A DNA stretch of 31,903 bases from Pigoraptor vietnamica (taxonomy: Eukaryota; Opisthokonta; Filasterea): contig CALSCQ010001826.1 of the NCBI GenBank assembly GCA_943704525.1, forward strand, positions 1-31,903. The letters run 5' to 3'. The position numbers and the translations under genes are program-made. Under the pieces are notes generated by a model, which did no database searches, was not told the origin of the DNA, and saw only the letters and a program-made list of their open reading frames with translations. Below are positions 1-12,660 of this stretch, in pieces (position 1 is the first letter of the stretch; each line of letters starts with the position of its first letter).

Positions 1-28
1 CGCACACACGCACGCCTGCACACACACA

Positions 29-85
<57 letters not shown>

Positions 86-128
86 ACTCACACACACACA
101 GACACACTCACACACACACACACACACC

Positions 129-223
<95 letters not shown>

Positions 224-241
224 CGCACGCATGCACGCACG

Positions 242-278
<37 letters not shown>

Positions 279-289
279 ACTCACACACA
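1..289. repeat. (CA)n microsatellite in an intron
   Basis: Almost uninterrupted CA dinucleotides with a few GCAC, GACA and CCAA interruptions. The tract ends about 25 bases before the 3' splice site at 313-314, so it lies in the intron before the last exon of the first gene. On that gene's sense strand it reads CA. Reading frames through it (poly-CV or poly-TH) are artefacts. Confidence 0.95.
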
Positions 290-314
290 TTCATGTGAAC
301 ATGCCTGTGTGCAG

Positions 315-488
315 GAGTACATCAAAGTCGGCGTGTCGTGTCGCAAGGCGGACGGTTCGACCGAAGCGGCGACGGCCTATGCGTGGGGCTTGGCGGACCA
401 ACTCCACGTGCTGTACGGCGCGTGGGAGCCGCGCGAGTTTGACGCGGACAAATTTCTCGGAAACGAATTTGAGAATGTCGGCAAATGA
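315..488 (+). CDS. AIG2-like gamma-glutamylcyclotransferase, last exon only (5' part outside window)
   Basis: Last exon of a gene entering from the left. A 3' splice site (tgtgtgcag, AG at 313-314) opens a 57-codon frame ending in TGA at 486-488. The peptide starts EYIKVGVSCRKADGS and contains TAYAW, then LYGAWEPREFDADKF. This matches the C-terminal end of AIG2/gamma-glutamylcyclotransferase-like proteins, where a beta strand ending in TYVW is followed by a DLYGEWDF-like stretch and a short helix. The family removes 5-oxoproline from gamma-glutamyl amines or peptides in the cytosol. The catalytic glutamate and the substrate loop would be in earlier exons, so activity cannot be judged. The exon begins at a codon boundary (phase 0). 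Family assignment is by recognition of this short segment only. Confidence 0.6.
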   Translation, partial: EYIKVGVSCRKADGSTEAATAYAWGLADQLHVLYGAWEPREFDADKFLGNEFENVGK

Positions 489-813
489 TGCGCCGCGTGA
501 CGCTGCGACGTGACAAGGCGCACGTGCGCGACTCACGCGACACGCACATGCGTACATGTGCTCAAGGCCACGCGCACACAAACCGAAAGCCGCTCACAGG
601 GTGTTGTGGAGACTTCCGTGCTGGGCGTAATTTGCTGAGCGTATGCCGGCGGTCAGATGTGTTCGATGATCGAATACACGTTTGGCGTGTGGAACGTGCA
701 TGTGCGCGCCGTGCGTGCGCGGAGACTTCGCCTTTCACAACACACACAAAAATGCCGCCGACAAGGGCTCCGTTACGCACAGGCACACGCGTACATTGAG
801 ACCAAGAACACGT
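489..813. other. Convergent intergenic region between the GGCT-like gene and the TARBP1-like gene
   Basis: 325 bases between two stop codons that face each other. It must hold both 3' UTRs. I see no AATAAA on either strand, no RNA gene and no recognisable open frame. There are scattered CA/GT-rich words. Confidence 0.6.
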
Positions 814-1287
814 TCATTCAGCTTCGATGCTTGCGCCGGCTTCAACAGCGGCGCCGCCTCCGCCGCCGCGCACACGCCACTGCCGCGCAAACTCCCATAT
901 AAGAATGGCGCCGGTCACGTGAACGTTGAGGCTGCGGATGATGCCGTACTGGGGTATCTCGATGCAGGCGTCGAGCAGCTGTATCACGTCCACGGGCATG
1001 CCCTCCTTCTCTGCACCGAGGACGAGGACGCTGCGCCGCGGGAACGCGAAGTCCGTCGCACCCAGCTTGACGCTATCCGAGGTTTGCTCCGCGCCGACGA
1101 GCGCGTAGCCATCGCGGCGCTTGGAGACGAGGAATCTGCGTTGGGAAAAAGTTGCGCGTGTGTGCGAGGCGTAGAGACAATCAACCGTTGATGCGTGCGC
1201 GACAGATTACAAGGAAACGTGAGGAAAGCAGCACATATACACGCACGCGCGCGCGCACCCAACACACACGCACGCAGCACACACACA

Positions 1288-1318
<31 letters not shown>

Positions 1319-4300
1319 CGCGCGCGCGCACCTGCCGAGCTCTTCCGGCGGCACGACCTGCATCGGCATCCACCGGTCCGCAGTAACAGTGAGGCTGACG
1401 AACTCGGGGTCGGTGAGAATGGATGCGCTGGGAATGACAAGGAGAGACGCGCGGAATATCTCGCACGTGCGACAGAGACCACCGAGGTTGGCCGGCCTGC
1501 ACGTGGGCACGTGTGTGTGTGCGTGTGTTGGGGGGCACTTCATCAGCGCCCGAACAAAGAAGGGTTTGCCAGTGCGACATGCAGCGAGTAGAACAACAAA
1601 CGCTTAAACGGTTGACAGTAAGACATGCAGCGAGTAGAATAACGAAGGGTCTGCCAGTGTGACAGGCAGCGAGTAGCATAAGAAAGGGCTGGACAGTGAG
1701 ACGGTCAACAAGTGGCACAGCGGGACGAGCGGACCCACTTATCCAGAAGCGACGCAACAACGATCAGCGACGGCTCATCCGCATCGCGCGCGGCCGCAAG
1801 GGAGCGGAACCCGCCCGTCGGCATTCGCACGCTGTCCGCGGACGCGTCCGGATAGTCCACGAGCGAGTCGGGTGGCTGAATCTTCCGCTGCACGCTCAGC
1901 CCCCCAGCTTCGTCCCCGCCCGCGCTTCCCTCGTCACCAAGTGAGGCGTCGGCCTGCACGTCACTGCCACGACCCGATGACGGCACTGCGAGCCCGCAAA
2001 CGCTCCCGGGAGAGTCCTTCAATGGCATGCCGAACACGGAGCGCACTCGCGCCACTGCACCCGCACGGGAACCAGCCTCGAGTGCCGTCCTGTCTTCGAT
2101 GGCCTCGTACGGCACCAGCTCATCTGACGCAATGCCACCGGCAGCCGGCAGCGTCTCATAGATCGACTGGAACGTCGCGTCAGCGCACACGCGCAGGCGC
2201 CCCGCGAAAGCATCGTCGTCGAGCTTGCGCACGTACGAAGCTGCGGCCTCATCGGTCAGCGCGCGCGTGACGAGCTTCAAGATGATGGCGTCGGAGGCAA
2301 TGGAGCCCAGCCGCAGCACTTTCGACATCTCGCTCGCTTCGGCCGCGGAGAGCGGGGAGAGGCCGCTGGCGTTGCCGCCCTCTGCCAAGCGGGCTATCGT
2401 CCCCGCGAGCACACAGCGCGCCCCAATGCACTCGCGCATCGCAATAACGGCGAACATCCGCACGGTGAAAAAGCTCAGCGCCGCAAGCGCAACCATCGAT
2501 TCGGGCGTCTCGCGCACGAACGCGCACCACCGGCGCAGCGCGTCCAACCGATCATCAGGCGGCGACGACGAAGCGCCGCTCGTGAGCGCAGACGTCGGTA
2601 GCGGTGGCATGGACAGCCAATCCGTCGCCACTGTCGCCGTCCCCTCGACCCATCTCGCAGGCTCCGCTTGGCCTGCGACGGGCTCTCGGAACGGCGCGTC
2701 GCCGGGCGACTGCATGCCCGCACCGAAACCGGCGCCGACGGCGCGCGCAATGTGCGCAATGACCTTGAGAACCGTGCAGTACGTGTTCGTGCGGAGGGCG
2801 GGCGCTCCGAGGGCGTCGGTGAGATACGGCATCAGCGAAGGTCGGGACAGCACAAACCGCGAGATGAGCCACTCGGCGTAGTACCCAACGGGTGCCACGT
2901 TGGGCCTCTCGGAGATCTTGAAGAGAAGGCGCATGGCCTCGTCCACGCCGAAGTCTTCCCCTTCGTCAGCGGTCGCCGCGTGCGCTGCGATCCCGTCGGA
3001 GGGAGAACGGCACTCGAACGCGCGCGACAGCACGAGAAGCGATTGCCAGAGGCGCAGCTTGCGCTTGTGCTTGATGGAGTTTGGAAAGTACGTCGGCGCA
3101 TGGTGCAGGATCGGCTCTCGGGCGCCTGGAATGGCGTCCCCTTCCCCCGCGTGCGAAGCTGAAGTCGCGCCGCCGTCGCACTCGCTATCGACGGGTGCGC
3201 TTGGGGCGCGACGGCCCTCGCCCGGCTTCGACCACACTGTGTCGTACTTTTCCGTCATGCGGCCGTCCTTCGCGAGGAGATATGCAAAGAGCTGCCGCGC
3301 AAACACGCGCCGGCGCTCACAGATGGCGTCGCGGTCTGCTTGCGAGAGAGATCCGGCGAGGCCGTCCTTGTGTTCGGCCACTCCATCCGGCGCGGAAAGG
3401 GAGAGAAGCACTCGCGCGGCGTGCGCACGCACCGTTTTGTCCTCGTCCCCGACAATACCAAAGAGCGCACGTGGACGTTCGGCGTCCGTTGTCACTCCTT
3501 CGGGAACTGCGGAAGTGCCCAACGACACTCTGTCCAGTGCCTCGTCAGCGGTGATGTAGGTGAGGGCGACGCGCGCATGGACGGCAAGGTCCTCTGTCTG
3601 CGAGTGCGCCTTGGCACGTGACGGGCCGAACATGGCCAGCTTAACGAGTTCGCGCAAGAAAAACCGCGCCGACGAGAGAGGGTCGTGCGTTCCCGGACGG
3701 TTCCAGTGAGGCGCCGAGCCCTCGAATGCCGGGGACACGAGCGACGCCCAGAAATCGCACACGTGGTGCGCCATTCCGTTTGCGATGCCCACGCGCGAAT
3801 CACCCAGCGCCATCACGCGCCGGAACACGTCTCGGAGGATCGGTGAGAGCGCCGCACACGACATGACGTGGGGGCAGAATGCGAGCGCGACGAAGGCGGC
3901 GATCGCGTGCGTGCTGCAGCGGTCTTTGCGAAATTCAAACACGGCACGCCACCCGCCCTGCAGCAGCGACGCTACAGCCCCGACACCGTCCCGCGAAGAG
4001 GCGTACTCAGCCGGAAAAAAGCACGGCCGCATGCAGAGCGGCGTCGCGAGACGCGCGGCTGACAACAGAGGGAACACGGCGCCCGAGGTCGCCCCATCGA
4101 GTGCGTCGGAAGCGGCCACAACGACTGCGTGGGCCGTCTCGTGCAGAACTTGCCGGTACTGAGTCGAATTACCCGCTGCCTTGAGCAGTCCCTCGTACGC
4201 CACCACGGTCGCATCCCACTTGGCGAGTGTCACGCGTGAGACGAAACCGCCCTTGGCGCCCTCCGCTTCGACGGCCGCCGCCGCACGCCGCGGAACGTTC

Positions 4301-7300
4301 AGGCGCAGGAGGACAGACAGCACGTCAACGAGGTCTTCGGCCGAGAGCGCGCTTGCGGTCGACGCACGGTCCAAGCGGCACAAGGCGAGGGCGGCGTGCG
4401 CGCAGCGAACGGTCCCGAGAATAACCATCGCAAGAGCGCGCCCGTCGTTGCCGCCGCCAGACACTGCCTCCGTCTCACGCGCGCGAACGACCGCGCTCCG
4501 CAAGAGACCGCGAGCGATTGACGCAATTGCAGCGCGGCTGCCCGCGTCAAACGCAAGCCACCCGAGGGAGAGCATCGATTCGAGACCGAGAGAGACGGCC
4601 GTCATGAGCGGTTCGTCGACGGCGTCGTTCGAACCACCAGTGCCGAGCAGTTCCGCCGTGGCGAAGGTGGGCACTTCGTCCGACAGGGACGCCCACTGCG
4701 CGCGGACGTGGTCGAGAAGGGCCACGAGACCCGACGACACGCGCGCGGATTCCATCGACACACACGCGTCCAGACAACTGGACGACTCGGCGGGTGCGTC
4801 CTTAAAGAACGTCATGGGGTGTGGGCGGTTCCTCGGCACGCACAGGGCATCGCGCAGGGACGACAAGAGGCACAGCGCGCGGACCTTCCTCGAGCGTTCA
4901 AGATATGGGTGCCGGTACAGGCGTTGAAGGACGTCGAACAAGGGCGCGAGGGCGCCCGAGGCACGCGCGACCTCCGCAGTGAAGCGATCTCGTTCCGTCC
5001 CCTCCAGAGTGGCGCCTGCCAGCAGGGCAAACACGCGTGCGAGGCGAAACGACTGCAGCTGCCACGCTGCTGCGCTCAGCTCGGCCTTGTCTCCGTCGCC
5101 GACGAATGACGCGATGGCGCGCGAGAGGAGTGTCCAGGCCCAGGACCCGTCGTGTGCGGGCGATCCGGCGCCGAGGAGACGTCGCCGCACGTTCTTCCAC
5201 TCGTTCGACTCGGCGTGTCCGCACTCGTTCGCTGGGAACATGGAGAGGCCCCTCGCAATGTCCGCAAACGTCGCCGGCGTTGGCGAGGTGTCGGAACCGC
5301 CAAAGTCCACCGAGCCCGCGCGCATTTCGAAGGCTGGGCTGAGCGATAGCTGGGAAGCGTCGACGTCACCATCGCGCGCGAAGACAAGCCTACCCACGCC
5401 CGACATTATGTTGGCAAAGACGACGCAACGGAGACCCGCGTTCGTCGTCGACGCCGAGACGTCCAGCAAGTGGCGCAGGACGTCCAGCTCGCCTGCACCG
5501 AAGGCCGGCACCGGCGGATGCGATGCGAAGAAACGAGAGCGGTACAGCAACGGGATCGCGTCGCACACGTCCGACGCAACCGCATAGAGCACAGACCGCA
5601 CAAACCGACTCTGCCGGCTTGTTGGACCATCGCACGGCGACTCTCCCGACGAGGCAACGGCGCTCGAGGGGACATACGGCCCCCAAAACGCAAGCCCAGG
5701 ATAATGCCACGTGGACATGGAGCCGGCCACGGCGCTCCCGCTTTTAGAGTCGCACAACGACGAAGAATACTCGAGCAAGAACTCGACCATGCGGCCACCA
5801 AACGCCGTGTTGTGGTTAAAGGCAGACACCTCCCGAAGTGCGCGCATGGCCGGTCCGCAGACGAACGCCTGCGGCAGCCGACGCCAGCCCACGCGCGACG
5901 GACCCGACGACGCTCGCGAAGACGCCGACGCTCGCGAAGACGCCGACGCCGACGCCGACGCCACCTCCATCGGCGCCCCTACGATGAGGTCGAGGCATGC
6001 GTGTCGCACCTTGTGAGACTCGTTCTTGACACCGCGGTGGAGTGCGGCGGCGGCCCAGTGTGCGTTCACCATTCCAGTCGCTCCCCCGTTGTCGATCAGC
6101 GCGCGGAGGCGCGGCGCAAGCTGGAGGAAGAGGTGGTACTGGGGCTGGTCGCACGCGTCGAGACACAGCGCGTACTCGGCCCAATCGTCCGCCCACCGCC
6201 GCAACGTCTTCGCATCGGACGTCTGCGGCCACGCGAATGCTACGGGGCACGGCGCCCTATGGCTCGCAACGGCGCTCAAGCGCAGCCACGCCGGGTCCGT
6301 CGCGGTCACTTCGACGGCGCGGTTAAGTACAAGAGCACCCCTTTTACGCGTGAGTGGATCGTCGCTGGCGACTGCGTGCAAGATGAGTGCCCACAATTCA
6401 TCGCGGTATCGCACGTCGGCCCCCACCGCAGCCGCAACGAGCTCCGCCTCGTCTTCGGAAAGAGGCGAAGCCGCCCGCACGGTGTCGGAGGGCATCGTTG
6501 GCTCGTCGTCCTTTGCTGCCTTCTTCTTCTTGCCAGTCACCGGTCGGGTCTTCGCGGGTGCCGCGGGGGGAGGGGACGACTTCGGGAGGAAGTAACGCAA
6601 GCAGACGCAGACGATGGAGACGGCGTCGTTGACGCCGCGATGGGCGTCCAGCTCGGCGATTCGCACGGCAGCATCGAAAATGCGACGGAGCTGGGCGCTG
6701 CGCACGTCTTTCGGGAGGCTGCAATGCACGGTGGGACTAATTGTGAGAGGCAATCGTGAAGACACACACGCAATGTGGGCCACAATCAACAGCATATCAA
6801 TCCCACACGCAACAGCATGGGCGAAAAAGCGAAAGCTATGCTGGAAAAGATGGCACCAAGCATCAACTCACCGCATGGACAGAGCGGTCGCAAGAAGAGG
6901 CTCCAGCAGCCGCCCCGCGCAGGCCAGACGCACCAGTCGCCGCGGCGACGTAAGGCACGAAAGCGCGCCCTCAACGAGCACGCCATGCTCGTCTGCAGTG
7001 AAAGTGACTTGCCCCTTTTGCAGAGCGTCTCCAAGCACGTGAATGGCCGCAATGCGATTCACGGTAGACGATTCGTCGACGCGCAACGAAGCGATGCACG
7101 CGTCCCACACCAACCGGGCGCAGGAGCCATCCCCACTGCTATCCACAGAGGCGCAATCGGCCGCGAGCCCAACACACGCATCCTGCAGGCGCCGTGAAGC
7201 GTCCCAGACGTCCCAATGGCCCCGTCCCAGAGAGATCGCTTCCGTTCCCGGGGCATAACGCTCGAGCGACAGAAGCGGCACGAGTACCTTTAACGTAAGC

Positions 7301-7578
7301 TCTCGCAGGGACAGCGACAGTGCGTGGCTGTCGCGGACGGATGCGCCCGACTTGACGACACCCCTCGCAGCCTCAAGAATGCTGCCGGCGCGAGAGACGC
7401 AATCGAGGGCATCGCCGTCGAGGTCGTGCGCACCGCTGTCACTCTGCGAAAGCGAGTGGAGCACCGAGTGCGCTGGCTTTGCGCAATATTCAGCCACAAA
7501 TCCGCCGAGCACGGCGGCGATATCGAGCGCGCCGCCCGCAAAAGCAGCCGCGGAGGCGATCGAGGAAGGAAGTGCCAT
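814..7578 (-). CDS. TARBP1: TARBP1/Trm3-type tRNA (guanosine-2'-O)-methyltransferase
   Basis: Exons on the minus strand: 7578-6872, 6736-1739, 1496-1332, 1135-814. They total 6192 nt, or 2063 residues, and all junctions keep phase. The last ~170 residues form a SpoU/TrmH knotted methyltransferase domain. Motif 1 LIVVASLLDKPANLGGLCRT is built across the exon 2/3 junction; LGAEKEGMP follows at about 1996-2004; the cofactor-binding end, IEIPQYGIIRSLNVHVTGAI, at about 2015-2034. This combination is typical of Trm3/TARBP1, which methylates the ribose of G18 in tRNAs. The ~1890 residues before it are helical and HEAT-like, as in the family, and include an Ala/Ser repeat (minus strand near 5900-5980). 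Human TARBP1 is about 1620 residues, so this one is long. The start at 7578 has good context (ATCATGG); an in-frame GTG at 7647 is not needed. The intron 1 acceptor could be at 6737 (used) or 6719; both keep frame. Confidence 0.9.
1136..1331 (-). other. Intron 3 of the TARBP1-like gene, with TG tract next to the donor
   Basis: Donor GGCAG|GTGCGCGCGC at 1331-1330 and acceptor CGCAG at 1137-1136. It splits an AGA codon and rejoins G-R-F-L inside the SpoU domain. The (CA)n tract at 1261-1320 of the plus strand reads as (TG)n in the transcript, beginning about 10 nt after the donor. Confidence 0.9.
1261..1320. repeat. (CA)n microsatellite inside TARBP1-like intron 3
   Basis: About 60 bp of CA dinucleotide with a few G and CC interruptions, flanked by CGCG runs. 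Reads TG in the transcript of the host gene. Confidence 0.95.
1557..1716. repeat. ~40-bp imperfect tandem repeat in TARBP1-like intron 2
   Basis: Four degenerate units built around (GAAGGG)..GCCAGTGYGACATGCAGCGAGTAGAA. Clear cores ATGCAGCGAGTAGAA occur near 1579 and 1625, and a variant GGCAGCGAGTAGCAT near 1665; a more diverged unit follows. The whole array lies inside intron 2 (1738-1497) and does not touch either splice site. Confidence 0.8.
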
Positions 7579-7939
7579 GATGGCACTTGTGTGTTGCACT
7601 CGAACGACTGCTTCTCCCTTTTGTCCGAATTTTTTACTGCTGAACACGTGTGTTACACCTCAGTAACATATCCCCGGATAAAAATTTTCACCCCGGATGC
7701 TAGTTTGCCTGCGCTCTAGTAAGACACCAACTGCAATTGCCACATGCGGCTCGCTCAGTACCGTGTGTGTGTGTGTGTGCGTGCAACCCATCGCATCCTC
7801 CATCCATCCGCGCGCAGAAGTGACATCCACCCTTGCGCAATCGCTCTTTCTCTCTCGCAAGACTGCGATATAGTTCTCGAAAGAGGCTAAGGGGTACCGT
7901 CCCGACTTTATCGAGTCTTTCTCGTGCTCTCAATCGGAA
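7579..7939. promoter_or_regulatory. Divergent intergenic promoter region of TARBP1-like and RPLP1
   Basis: 361 bp separate the two divergent start codons. The centre has an AT-rich patch (GGATAAAAATTTTCACC, 7674-7690) in otherwise GC-rich DNA and a short (TG)n run at 7763-7780. Near the P1 start is a pyrimidine-rich stretch (CGCTCTTTCTCTCTCGC, 7842-7858) of the sort that marks ribosomal-protein transcript starts in several eukaryotes. No canonical TATA box can be fixed. Shared regulation is an inference from layout only. Confidence 0.4.
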
Positions 7940-8982
7940 ATGGCTGCCGAGCTCGCCTGCACCTACGCTGCCCTCATCCTCCACGACGATGATGTCCAGA
8001 TCACGGTGAGTTTGCCCACAAATGCGCCCCGTTTCTGTAAGCCGCGTTGAAAAAGTGCCGCTTCGTTTTCAGTTGGGGTCATTGTTTCGCGTGAATCGTG
8101 GATGAGTGTCTTACTCTCTGCATTGGTTCCAACAGTCGGACAAGATCGCCGCCCTCGTGAAGGCTGCCGGCGTTGACGTCGAGCCTTTCTGGCCCGCGCT
8201 CTTCGCCAAGGCCCTCTCTGGCCGCAACGTTGGCGACCTCCTCGCCAACATCGGCGCTGCTGGCCCCGCGCCCGCTGCGTGAGTATTCTCTATATGGGCA
8301 TGTGATGTTGCGGTGTTGGCGGTCGTGCCGTTAGAAGAAGGCAAAGGCAGCCGTCGGTGTTGACGCCGGCATGTGGCGTTTCTTGTGATTCTCGTGCCTC
8401 GCTTACCGTTTGTGTGATTGCACGCGCAGCGCCGCGCCCGCCGCTGGTGGTGCCCCTGCTGCTGGTGGCGCCGCCAAGGAGGAGAAGAAGGAGGAGAAGA
8501 AGAAGGAGGAGAAGAAGGAGGAGTCCGAGGAGGGCGACATGGGCTTCGGTGGGTTTTGCTGGCGGCCTTGGTCATTGCCATTCTTTGTCGTGCGTAAGAG
8601 TGCATCTGTGTGCTTGTGTCGGACGTACACCGCTATCGTCGTTGTTCGTGTGTTTCTATCGTAGTCATTCGTGTGCATGCGTGCTTCTGTCGGGCGTGCG
8701 TGTCCTTTGTGACGTCTTGTGTGTGTGTGTTGTGTGTGTGCGGAGGGATCCCTTTCTTTGCCAATTGCGAGTGATGACCACATATCACAGTTTGTCTGAA
8801 GCGCCGGCAAAAAATGGCTGGACGCTGTGTTTGTTAACCTCTGACAACCTGACGCTTTTGGCGAAGAACTGCGCACTGCGCGCCCGTTTCTTGCTCTCTT
8901 TATTCTCTGCATTCGCGTCGTGGGTGCCTGTCGCGTGCTCAACGTGTTCGTCCGTTTCGCGTGCGCAGGTCTCTTCGACTAG
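7940..8982 (+). CDS. RPLP1: 60S acidic ribosomal protein P1
   Basis: Exons 7940-8005, 8136-8278, 8430-8548 and 8969-8982; 342 nt, 113 residues, all junctions in phase. It starts [18 protein letters not shown]. The second exon gives [20 protein letters not shown] and [19 protein letters not shown], the dimerisation and helical domain specific to P1 (not P2 or P0). An Ala/Gly/Pro hinge leads to a Lys/Glu-rich segment ([10 protein letters not shown]) and the conserved tail [11 protein letters not shown], whose final LFD is restored only by the 14-nt last exon. P1 pairs with P2 on P0 to form the ribosomal stalk that recruits translation GTPases. The usual length is about 105-115 residues. The protein is complete and looks functional. 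Confidence 0.97.
8549..8968 (+). other. Intron 3 of RPLP1, before a 14-nt terminal exon
   Basis: 420 bp, donor CG|GTGGGT and acceptor GTGCGCAG. It splits the last glycine codon, so the terminal exon supplies only GT-CTC-TTC-GAC-TAG. Skipping or retaining it would remove the FGLFD tail that contacts translation factors. Confidence 0.9.
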
Positions 8983-9289
8983 AATCCCGGCGTGCTCTGT
9001 GCCTTTTTCGAGTGGCCTGACGGCTGTCCTTCTGCCGTTTGCGCCATTAAACCAAAAAAAACACAAAAAAGCCCACTTCTTCGCACTTTACCAAATCGAT
9101 TGCCACTTCGCCGGAGTCGTAGGCGCATGAGGGTACTCTTGCTTTGTGTGTTGCCCTCTAGCAGCTTTGCGGCAAGGAGATTGGTCTTGCTCTGTGTGGT
9201 GCACCCTGATCTGTATTGTGGCTAGTCTGGTATTCATTCTTCGTGTCTGGATATTCATTCTTCGATCTCCTTGTGGCTTGTCTGGATAT
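8983..9289. other. Convergent intergenic region between RPLP1 and the four-CBS gene
   Basis: 307 bp. An ATTAAA word at 9046-9051 followed by an A-rich stretch (9054-9070) is a plausible poly(A) region for RPLP1. The right end holds three direct repeats annotated separately. No coding potential seen. Confidence 0.5.

Positions 9290-9299
<10 letters not shown>
9225..9299. repeat. Three ~20-bp direct repeats overlapping the stop codon of the four-CBS gene
   Basis: GTCTGGATATTCATTCTTCG occurs at 9245-9264 and 9280-9299, and as a one-base-shorter copy at 9225-9243. Copies 1 and 3 also share preceding sequence (GTGGCTAG / GTGGCTTG). The third copy contains the TGA (9292-9290) and last codons of the minus-strand gene, so the array extends the coding end into the 3' UTR. 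Confidence 0.85.
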
Positions 9300-11413
<2,114 letters not shown>

Positions 11414-12660
11414 TCTTGAAATCCCGGGCCGGCTTTACGGTCAGTCAAAACTGTGAGCAGTGGCGAAAAAAAAAACAAAACACAAAGACGGATGCGGCGA
11501 ATTTCAATCGGCGCGCACAATCTGCCTCACGTTAAAGGCGCTCGCAGTACTTCGCTAATAAATAAGCCCCGCCCAGAACGAGAAACAATGAGGGCAACAT
11601 TTAGTACAATTCAACGCGCGTACAAAAGACCCCCAGTGACGCATCGAGTGAGAGTGGACGCGTTCCACGCATTTTTTGCCAACATTCCCTTACATTCACA
11701 GTGTGACACCCACACGCACAAGCCAACAGGCGCCATAGTTCCAGTGGAGCGCACAAGAGTGAACGTGCACATGCTCGAAGGCTGCGCGTCTTTCACGCTC
11801 CAACTGCACTGTCGCAGTCACCCTTGGACTGAGGGAAGCAATTCTCGGGCGTTCCCACTTCCGTAACACCCACCCTAAACTCAACAGGACATCGGCCGTT
11901 GTGGTTCCGTGCCCAGACATCAACAATATGAGCAATGACCAAAATTTCCCCCTAAAATTCGCAAATTATCAAATAAATCGTTTGACAGCCGGTGGCAGGT
12001 ACACCACACCCACCGCACGTGCCGTAGGATGTGGTTGCCCTCTGTACTGTCAGCGTGTCACTCTTGGGGTCGTCCACGCACGTTTTCGTGGCTCTTGCTG
12101 TCTCTCTGCAGTATGTGCGCTGTGTACTCTCCTACACTGTCCCCTTTTCTTCTCTGTCTCTTTGCTTCCAGAGGGTTTTTTTCGCCTCGCGTGTCATCCA
12201 TCATCCGCACTTTTTTTGGGTGTGGCAATAGTGCTAAAGCAGTGTGGGTGGGGTGCGGATCCCTCGAGCGCTATTCGCGCTGCGTCCACGCGGTTATCTC
12301 GGGCGCGACACTCCTTGTTCGAAACGCCTTCGTCTCCCTCTATAACCCCCTGCGTGACTGCATAGCCACATCTCGGTGGTGGAAGGTTCCGCAGTTCCCA
12401 TTGTGTGACCCTCACTATCATTCGAACGTTCAGAAAGGCGCGCGCCTGTCATTCGATCTCGCCAGCCCCTTTGCGGGGGCTGCGAAGACCGCACTCAAGT
12501 GTCGTCGGGCGAACGGCCGTGCGCTGCGTGCGGAGCGAGATGGTGCACACGCCGCTTTAGAGCGCACAAGTCGCGTCGTTGGCACGCGTGCGCGACCGCA
12601 CGGTGTCCTCGTGCTCGTCTAGCGACATCGCGAGCCCCATAGCCTGGGAGTCTTTGGAAA
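11414..12660. other. Divergent intergenic region between the four-CBS gene and the TTL-family gene
   Basis: 1247 bp. It holds an A-run (11466-11475), an AT-rich patch at 11936-11985 (ATTTCCCCCTAAAATTCGC core), pyrimidine tracts ending in CAG near 12110 and 12170 that resemble 3' splice sites, and a TATAACCCC word near 12341. Open frames here (for example 12029-12622) show no family features and are probably fortuitous. A 5' untranslated exon of the TTL gene is possible but not provable. Confidence 0.5.

Noticed and set aside
5470-6759. 429-codon plus-strand frame
   Set aside because: Antisense to the large TARBP1-like exon; composition (Arg/His-rich) is what GC-rich third positions create in the shadow frame.
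7579-7647. Upstream in-frame start of the TARBP1-like protein
   Set aside because: The codon at 7647 is GTG; the first ATG at 7578 has a strong start context.
11453-11866. 137-codon frame between the four-CBS and TTL genes
   Set aside because: Mixed composition, no splice partners, no recognisable domain.
12029-12622. 197-codon plus-strand frame upstream of the TTL gene
   Set aside because: Leu/Ser/Cys-rich translation of pyrimidine-rich spacer; no motif; ends just before the real start.
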